From NCBI GenBank assembly GCA_012027055.1, contig VEPF01000233.1, forward strand, positions 1-11,974: a stretch of DNA of 11,974 nucleotides. The letters are read 5' to 3'. The position numbers were made by a program, and so were the translations under genes. The DNA comes from Gemmatimonadota bacterium. GTDB lineage: Bacteria > Gemmatimonadota > Gemmatimonadetes > Longimicrobiales > RSA9. Shown here one piece after another: positions 6,504 through 11,974 of this stretch (position 1 is the first letter of the stretch; every line of letters starts with the position of its first letter). The notes beneath the pieces are model-generated. The model searched no databases, was not told where the DNA came from, and saw only the letters and a program-made list of their open reading frames with translations.

Positions 6504-9011
6504 ATGGCCGAGCGACTGACACTGCCGGTGCTCCCGATGCGGGAGACCGTGGTATTCCCGGGAGTCACCGTGCCCATCAGCGCGGGGCGGCCGGGCACGC
6601 TGGAGGCGATCGAGCAGGTCCTGGAGGGGGACCGCCGGCTGTTCGCGGTCTGCCAGCGGGAGAACGCCGATGAGCCCACGGTGGAGATCCTGCACGAGAT
6701 GGGCGTGGTGGTGCGGGTGCTGCAGGTGCAGCGCACGCCGGCCGGTCTGCAGCTGTTGATCCAGGGCCAGCAGCGGGCGAAGGCGCTGAAGTACGAGAAG
6801 GTCGGGCGCAGCATGCTCTCGGCCGACATCTGGGTGATCCACCCGGAGGAGCCGGCGGAGCCGCACGAGGCCAGCTTCATCGCGCTCGACCGGGAGCTGC
6901 GCGACCGCTCCAGCGAGCTGGCCCGGAAGCGGGGCATGCCGGCGGAAGCCCTGGCGCAGATCGTCCAGGGCGTGGAATCGCCGGGCGCGTTCGCGGACCT
7001 GGTCGCTTTCTACCTCGACATGCCGGCTGCGGAGAAGCAGCAACTGCTGGAGCTGTTCCCGGTGGCGGAGCGGATGCGGCGGGTGCTGGTCGGGGTGGAG
7101 CGTGACCTGATCCGGCTGGAGGCGCAGGAGCAGATCCAGCAGAAGGTGCAGCAGGAGCTGGGCGAGAAGCAGCGCGAGATCGTGCTGCGCGAGCAGCTGC
7201 GCGCGATCCAGAAGGAGTTGGGCGAAGGCGACGAAGGGGAGGACCTCGAGGAACTGCGCGAGCGCGTCGCCCGGCTGGAGCTGACCGAGGAAGTGCGCCG
7301 GGAGGTGGAGCGGGAGCTGCACCGGCTGGAACGCACGAACCCGCAGTCGGCCGAGTACCAGGTACTGCGCACTTACCTGGACCTGGTCACGGAGCTGCCC
7401 TGGGGCACGCGCACCGAGGACGTGATCGACCTGCCGGCGGCGGAAGCCATCCTCGAGGAGGATCACTACGGCCTCGCGGACGTGAAGGACCGGGTGCTCG
7501 AGTTCCTGGCCGTCCGCAAGCTGCAAATGGACCGCGCGGCCGAGGACGCCCAGGAAGAAGCCGTGTCCGCCGCGGCGGAGGTTCTGGCGCAGCCCTACGA
7601 CGCGCAGCGGAACGAGGCGGAGACACGTTCGCGGCTGGATGTTCAGAAGCAGCAGACGGCGGCCAAGGCAAAGGCGGTGGGGCGCGGGCCCATCCTCCTG
7701 TTCATCGGCCCGCCTGGCGTGGGCAAGACCTCGATCGCCAAGTCGGTCGCCCGGGCCCTCGGGCGCAAGTACGTGCGGATCGCGCTGGGCGGCGCGCGCG
7801 ACGAAGCCGACATCCGCGGGCACCGCCGCACTTACGTGGGCGCCATGCCCGGCCGCATCATGCAGGGACTGCGGCAGGCTGGAACCAAGAACCCGGTCTT
7901 CCTGCTGGACGAGGTGGACAAGCTGGGCGTGTCCCTGCAGGGCGACCCATCCGCGGCCCTGCTCGAGGTGCTGGACCCGGCCCAGAACCACTCGTTCGTG
8001 GACCATTACGTGGGCGTGCCGTTCGACCTCTCCGAGACCCTGTTCATCGCGACCGCGAACTGGAAGGACCGCATCCCGGCGCCGCTGCTGGACCGCATGG
8101 AGACCGTGGACTTCGCGGGTTACACCGAACAGGAGAAGCTGGAGATCGCCAGGCGCTACCTGCTGCCGCGCCAGCGGCAGGAGAACGGCCTGACCGAAGC
8201 GCAGTTCGTGGTCAGGGCGGAGGCCGTGGCGCGGGTGATCAGCGAGTACACGCGCGAGGCCGGCGTGCGCCAGCTGGAACGCGAGCTGGGCAAGATGGCG
8301 CGCAAGGCGGCCCGGCGGCTCGCCTCCGGGGCGCAGCAGCAGGTGGTGGTCGAAGGCGAGGAAGTACCGCCGCTGCTGGGGCGCGCCCGGGTCTACCCGG
8401 AGCGCGCCGCGGCGGAAGACGCGGTGGGCATCGCCACGGGCATGTATTACACGCCCATGGGCGGCGACATCATGTTCGTGGAAGCGAGCGTGTTCCAGGG
8501 GAAGGACCAGCTGATCCTGACCGGCCAGCTGGGGGACGTCATGAAAGAATCGGCGCGCGCCGCGCTGACGTATGCCAAGACGCATCACGACCGCCTGGGG
8601 ATCCCGGAGGAAGCGCTCAAGGACGTGGAGTTGCACGTGCACGTCCCGGCGGGCGCGGTGCCCAAGGATGGGCCGTCGGCCGGCATCACCATGGCCACCG
8701 CCATCGTCTCGGCGCTGTCCGCGCGACCGGTGCGCCACGACCTGGCCATGACCGGCGAGATCACGCTGACCGGTCGCGTCCTGCCGATCGGCGGCGTGAA
8801 GGAGAAGGTGCTGGGCGCGTATCGCGCCGGCATCCGGGAGGTGGTGCTGCCGCTGGAGAGCGAGCCGCAGTTGGATGATCTGCCCGCCGAGGTCCGGGAC
8901 GCGATGCGGTTCCATCCGGTGTCCGACCTGGGGCACGTGCTCGCGCTGGCGCTCCGCGGCGCCAGCCTGCACGAGGGTCGGATCACGTTCGGGGAGCCGG
9001 TGCAGAGCTAG
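6504..9011 (+). CDS. lon: ATP-dependent Lon protease with an insertion before Walker A
   Basis: This is an 835-residue protein, longer than the roughly 780-810 usual for LonA. Lon is a cytosolic AAA+ hexamer that unfolds and degrades damaged and regulatory proteins. The ATG at 6504 has GAGG (6495-6498) five bases upstream and starts MAERLTLPVLPMRETVVFPG, a typical Lon N-terminus. Order: N-terminal substrate domain (about 5-200); charged coiled-coil region (about 200-285); AAA+ module with Walker A GPPGVGKT (402-409), Walker B FLLDEVDK (466-473) and FIATAN (514-519); protease domain with Ser725 in KDGPSAG and Lys768 in GGVKEK, the Ser-Lys dyad spaced as in E. coli Lon. Residues about 342-393, between FLAVRKL and GPILLF, form an Ala/Glu/Gln-rich insert of about 50 residues where E. 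coli has only about 8. The frame is intact through it. lepB lies upstream with a probable separate promoter, and a repeat element follows. Confidence 0.97.
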   Translation: MAERLTLPVLPMRETVVFPGVTVPISAGRPGTLEAIEQVLEGDRRLFAVCQRENADEPTVEILHEMGVVVRVLQVQRTPAGLQLLIQGQQRAKALKYEKVGRSMLSADIWVIHPEEPAEPHEASFIALDRELRDRSSELARKRGMPAEALAQIVQGVESPGAFADLVAFYLDMPAAEKQQLLELFPVAERMRRVLVGVERDLIRLEAQEQIQQKVQQELGEKQREIVLREQLRAIQKELGEGDEGEDLEELRERVARLELTEEVRREVERELHRLERTNPQSAEYQVLRTYLDLVTELPWGTRTEDVIDLPAAEAILEEDHYGLADVKDRVLEFLAVRKLQMDRAAEDAQEEAVSAAAEVLAQPYDAQRNEAETRSRLDVQKQQTAAKAKAVGRGPILLFIGPPGVGKTSIAKSVARALGRKYVRIALGGARDEADIRGHRRTYVGAMPGRIMQGLRQAGTKNPVFLLDEVDKLGVSLQGDPSAALLEVLDPAQNHSFVDHYVGVPFDLSETLFIATANWKDRIPAPLLDRMETVDFAGYTEQEKLEIARRYLLPRQRQENGLTEAQFVVRAEAVARVISEYTREAGVRQLERELGKMARKAARRLASGAQQQVVVEGEEVPPLLGRARVYPERAAAEDAVGIATGMYYTPMGGDIMFVEASVFQGKDQLILTGQLGDVMKESARAALTYAKTHHDRLGIPEEALKDVELHVHVPAGAVPKDGPSAGITMATAIVSALSARPVRHDLAMTGEITLTGRVLPIGGVKEKVLGAYRAGIREVVLPLESEPQLDDLPAEVRDAMRFHPVSDLGHVLALALRGASLHEGRITFGEPVQS

Positions 9012-9229
9012 CACGGCATCGGTTTCACACAAAGGCACAGAGGAGCACAGAGACACAGAGAACGGATTCAATCAGCTCAACAAACGGTGGTTCGGAGCCC
9101 TCGGTATTTCCGAATCGCCACGGGTAAACCGGCCTCCGTGGTTGACGGCTGATATTCGTGTCTCCGTGTCTCTGTGCTCCTCCGTGTCTCCGTGTGAAAA
9201 GGATGAATGCGATATCGGTCGGGAGAAGC
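9012..9229. other. Convergent intergenic region between lon and the PLD-like gene
   Basis: Almost the whole gap is the inverted-repeat element at 9023-9199 and its central spacer. Translations through it give Ser/Cys/Leu/Val-rich strings that look like a repeat artefact, not a protein. No separate terminator is evident beyond the element itself. Confidence 0.6.
9023..9199. repeat. Long inverted repeat of CACAGAG-type units with a 93-base centre
   Basis: The left arm (9023-9061) begins TTTCACAC and runs through repeated CACAGAG units. The right arm (9155-9199) is its reverse complement: 34 of 39 positions match from the outer end, the differences falling at 9031, 9032, 9035, 9039 and 9057. 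Four of these five become G-U pairs if the element is transcribed on the minus strand, so the hairpin would be nearly fully paired in a transcript reading out of the PLD-like gene. The centre has smaller stems: TTCGGA/TCCGAA (9091-9096/9109-9114) and CCACGG/CCGTGG (9118-9123/9136-9141). Repeats of this CACAGAG composition recur, as I recall, between genes in unrelated bacterial genomes, but I cite no named family. A role as a bidirectional terminator or a mobile intergenic repeat is inference. Confidence 0.8.
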
Positions 9230-10378
9230 CTAAGAGCCTGAACTGCCGTTGCGCCGGAGGTAGTGCCCGTACTCCCCACCGCACGACCACTTCGCCAGCC
9301 GCCGAATGAGCGCCACCTGCCGCTCCACGGGCTGCAGGGGGCCGGGGCACGGCGGCCCCGCGGCAACGATGACGTCGGATTGCGCCAGGTCCGGCTCCAG
9401 GACACGCTCCCGGAACGCGGCCAGGAGCCCGGGTTCGCCGACCGCCGCGATGTACTCTGGCAGGCGGTCCGCGCTGGGCCAGTCGAAGTTCGAGGATCCC
9501 AGCAGCAGCTCGCGCCCGTCGAGGAGCATGGCCTTGAGGTGGCTCATCCCCCCGCGCCGCAGCCGTAGCTCGAAGCCGTGCCGCCGGGCCACTGCGGTGA
9601 TGTACGCGGTCTGGAACGAGCGGTTGTTCTCGGCCGGCGTGAGCACGGTCACGGCGGCCCCGTGGGCGCGCGCGTCGGCCATGGCATCAGTGAACGGGGC
9701 CGCGAGGTAGGGGCTCTCCACGAAGATGCTGTGGCGCGCACTGGCGATGCGCTGCAACACCGGCTGGACCGCGCGGTGATTGCCCGGGCCGGGCAGGTTG
9801 AATATCTCCAGGCCGGGCTCCGCATGGTGCAGCGGGCCCGCCCGCCCCAGGCAGGCCCCATCGAAATCCTGTGCCAGGAAGCTCACGGCGCCGCGCGACT
9901 CGATGCGCAGCATCTGGTCGTGCCAGGCGAAGTTATGCGCACTGAAGTTGATCCCGCCCACGTAGGCCGCTCGCTCGTCCACCACGATCACCTTCTTGTG
10001 GTTCCGGTCGGCGATGCGGTGCCCCAGGAAGCCGAGCGGGTGGACCGTGCGCACCCGGACGCCGGCGCGCTCCAGCCGTGCCGTCATGCGCCGCGTCCCC
10101 AGCACCTCCCGGCGCAGCTCGCGGTTGCGCAGGTTGGCGGGCTTGAGCAGCAGGCGATCGCTGTGGAACAGCTCGTTGAAGGCGTCCACGGCCAACCTGC
10201 GGTCCGGCGCGCGCGCGCGCAGTAAGGCCGAAGTGAGCGCGCGACCCGAGTGATCCGACTCGAACGAGAGCGTCTGGACCAGCACGCGGGCGCGCGCTGA
10301 TTCGATCTCGGGGCGGGCCCGGCTCCAGAATTCGGCCCCGCCCACCAGCAGCTCGAGGCCGGCCCCATTCCGGATCAC
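9230..10378 (-). CDS. Phospholipase D-like protein with two HKD motifs (cardiolipin synthase-like)
   Basis: This is a 382-residue protein from a GTG at 10378. The start is chosen because the GTG overlaps the TGA of the upstream gene (GTGA, 10375-10378) and the homologous region begins at once (GLELLVGGAEFW). Two HxKxxxxD motifs are present: NHKKVIVVDE (His127, Lys129, Asp134) and SHLKAMLLDG (His280, Lys282, Asp287), each followed by a typical G-(G/S)-x-N-(F/S) segment (GGINFS, GSSNFD). Two such motifs in one chain form the PLD active site. In bacteria this architecture is found in cardiolipin synthases and other transphosphatidylases or phospholipases. The chain lacks the two N-terminal membrane helices of classical ClsA, so membrane contact may depend on its DedA partner or be peripheral. 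A Cys/Pro-rich tail of about 40 residues (340-382) has no recognised domain. Cardiolipin synthase activity is plausible but unproven; a nuclease role is less likely given the partner. Confidence 0.88.
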   Translation of the reverse strand: MIRNGAGLELLVGGAEFWSRARPEIESARARVLVQTLSFESDHSGRALTSALLRARAPDRRLAVDAFNELFHSDRLLLKPANLRNRELRREVLGTRRMTARLERAGVRVRTVHPLGFLGHRIADRNHKKVIVVDERAAYVGGINFSAHNFAWHDQMLRIESRGAVSFLAQDFDGACLGRAGPLHHAEPGLEIFNLPGPGNHRAVQPVLQRIASARHSIFVESPYLAAPFTDAMADARAHGAAVTVLTPAENNRSFQTAYITAVARRHGFELRLRRGGMSHLKAMLLDGRELLLGSSNFDWPSADRLPEYIAAVGEPGLLAAFRERVLEPDLAQSDVIVAAGPPCPGPLQPVERQVALIRRLAKWSCGGEYGHYLRRNGSSGS

Positions 10379-10827
10379 AGTACGGCGCGGATCACCAGCG
10401 GGACGAGCGCCACGGCCGCGAAGCGGAGGAAGCGGCCGAGCGTACCGAATACCAGGAAGCCGCGGAAATCGAACCTGGCCAGGCCGGCCGTGATGGACGT
10501 GAGGTAAAAGGGCGGCACCCCCGACAGGGCGCTCGTGAACAGGATCGTGCCGCCCAGCCGCTGGTGCCGGTCCACCCGCGCCTTCGCCCGCTCCAGCCAG
10601 GTCCCCGCCCGTCCCGCCGGGACCATGATCACGCCGCGCCCGGCCAGGTACAGCATCGTCTTGCCGGACATCTGACCTACCGTGGTGAGTGCCACCACGC
10701 CCAGCAGCCACGACGGAGGCGCGGCCGCGGCCAGGCCGAGCAGCAACAGCTCGGCGTTGACGGCCGGCAGGAACGCGCTCACGAAGCTACCGGAGAGAGC
10801 GGACAGGCAGATGGCCAGCAACGGCAT
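10375..10827 (-). CDS. Small DedA/VTT-domain (SNARE-associated, YqaA-like) membrane protein
   Basis: This is a 150-residue integral membrane protein from the ATG at 10827. GGGAG (10839-10843) lies 11 bases upstream, slightly far. A TTG at 10863 in frame would add 12 polar residues and has no ribosome site, so I prefer the ATG. Hydrophobic segments lie at about 3-20, 25-36, 40-50, 94-115 and 122-149. VTT hallmarks: FLPAVNAE with Glu26 in the first re-entrant-type loop, then ALSGVPPFYLTSITAGLARFDF (100-121) and a GRFLRF pair of arginines (131-136). DedA-family proteins are implicated in moving phospholipids or undecaprenyl phosphate across the inner membrane and in envelope stress tolerance; the short YqaA-like branch is less studied. 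Its TGA overlaps the GTG of the PLD-like gene by four bases, which indicates translational coupling and a shared task. Confidence 0.87.
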   Translation of the reverse strand: MPLLAICLSALSGSFVSAFLPAVNAELLLLGLAAAAPPSWLLGVVALTTVGQMSGKTMLYLAGRGVIMVPAGRAGTWLERAKARVDRHQRLGGTILFTSALSGVPPFYLTSITAGLARFDFRGFLVFGTLGRFLRFAAVALVPLVIRAVL

Positions 10828-10840
10828 GGCGTGGAATACT

Positions 10841-10853
10841 CCCGGTGTTTCCC
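10841..10853. repeat. 13-bp direct repeat, copy 1 (CCCGGTGTTTCCC)
   Basis: Exactly the same 13 bases occur at 10904-10916, start-to-start distance 63 bp, which is about six helical turns. This copy overlaps the region just upstream of the DedA-like start codon. Paired sites on the same helix face would suit a DNA-binding regulator, but no regulator is known. Confidence 0.6.
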
Positions 10854-10903
10854 TGATGTGCAAGTGCCGGCGGCGCTCGGTTCGGTGCGCGGCGGGACGC
10901 CCG

Positions 10904-10922
10904 CCCGGTGTTTCCCACCGGG
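10904..10922. repeat. 13-bp direct repeat, copy 2, inside a 7-bp perfect hairpin
   Basis: The second CCCGGTGTTTCCC spans 10904-10916. Here it extends into an inverted repeat, CCCGGTG (10904-10910), loop tttcc, CACCGGG (10916-10922), which copy 1 lacks. Confidence 0.6.
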
Positions 10923-11035
10923 GTCGCCGCTCGTATCTTGGCGCTGCTCAGGGGCGGGAGCCGGCCCGGTCCCACCCTGCCGTGTGCGTCGATCCCTTTG
11001 ACCGGAGCAAGGTCCACATGCATTCGTCTGCAGCC

Positions 11036-11040
11036 GGAGG
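11036..11040 (+). promoter_or_regulatory. Ribosome binding site fixing the hppA start
   Basis: GGAGG six bases before the ATG at 11047. A nearby ATG at 11019 is in another frame and has no such site. Confidence 0.75.
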
Positions 11041-11046
11041 TCGCTC

Positions 11047-11974
<928 letters not shown>

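Larger units (their letters stand above)
10828..11046. other. Divergent intergenic region between the DedA-like gene and hppA
   Basis: These 219 bases contain the control regions for two divergent envelope genes: an exact 13-bp direct repeat (10841-10853, 10904-10916), a 7-bp hairpin (10904-10922), a TTGACC (10998-11003, -35-like for hppA) with a poor -10, and a TTGCAC/TATTCC pair on the minus strand (10863-10858 and 10838-10833, 19-base spacer) that would put the start of transcription at or near the DedA ATG. None is strong enough to call a promoter. Confidence 0.4.

Noticed and set aside
6177..9071. A 964-codon open frame antisense to lon, and part of another at 5300-6937
   Set aside because: It is a by-product of GC-rich codon use in lon. 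The translation is low-complexity (His/Leu/Gln/Arg-rich) with no family signature, while the plus strand encodes an intact Lon with all catalytic motifs.
9025..9405. Small ORFs through the CACAGAG repeat with Ser/Cys/Leu/Val-rich translations
   Set aside because: They are translations of a repeated 7-base unit and its reverse complement, with no ribosome site or homologous features.
10379..10711. N-terminal extension of the PLD-like frame through the DedA-like gene
   Set aside because: The extension is read in another frame of the VTT coding sequence, gives Gly/Arg-rich nonsense, and is replaced by a GTG that overlaps the DedA-like stop.

Overview
This is a GC-rich stretch (well above 60% G+C by eye, strong G/C at third codon positions) of an ordinary bacterial chromosome. 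A TonB-dependent outer-membrane receptor, a lipobox lipoprotein, a periplasmic HtrA-type protease and a LepB signal peptidase together indicate a diderm (Gram-negative-type) bacterium. The gene content, the divergent HppA and the low-complexity intergenic repeats would suit Gemmatimonadota or a neighbouring phylum, but that is an impression and not a demonstrated placement.

Layout from left to right: (1) 1-788 minus, the N-terminal third of a TonB-dependent receptor cut by the window edge; (2) 1031-1627 plus, a small lipoprotein with two tandem beta-type repeats; (3) 1628-1956, a convergent intergenic region with two hairpins; (4) 1957-3405 minus, an HtrA/DegP-like protease with two PDZ domains, preceded on the same strand by (5) 3536-5200 minus, urocanate hydratase HutU; (6) 5201-5488, a divergent intergenic region with mirrored G-run and C-run tracts; (7) 5489-6223 plus, signal peptidase I; (8) 6504-9011 plus, Lon protease with an extra segment of about 50 residues just before Walker A; (9) 9012-9229, a convergent intergenic region occupied by a long CACAGAG-type inverted repeat; (10) 9230-10378 and 10375-10827 minus, a translationally overlapping pair made of a small DedA/VTT membrane protein and a two-HKD phospholipase D-like enzyme; (11) 10828-11046, a divergent intergenic region with a 13-bp direct repeat; (12) 11047 to the right edge, plus, the N-terminal part of a membrane pyrophosphatase (HppA) of an atypical motif type.

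Much of the window concerns the cell envelope and protein quality control: export processing (LepB), periplasmic proteolysis (HtrA), cytosolic proteolysis (Lon), an outer-membrane transporter, a lipoprotein, a lipid-type membrane pair (DedA + PLD) and an ion-pumping pyrophosphatase. HutU is the metabolic outlier, without its usual hut partners beside it. Apart from the DedA-PLD pair there is little operon structure, and most neighbours are divergent or convergent.

I found no CRISPR array, tRNA, rRNA, insertion sequence, phage gene or recognisable defence system. The least explained elements are the two intergenic inverted-repeat elements, the Lon insertion, the two-repeat lipoprotein and the 63-bp-spaced direct repeat upstream of hppA and dedA.
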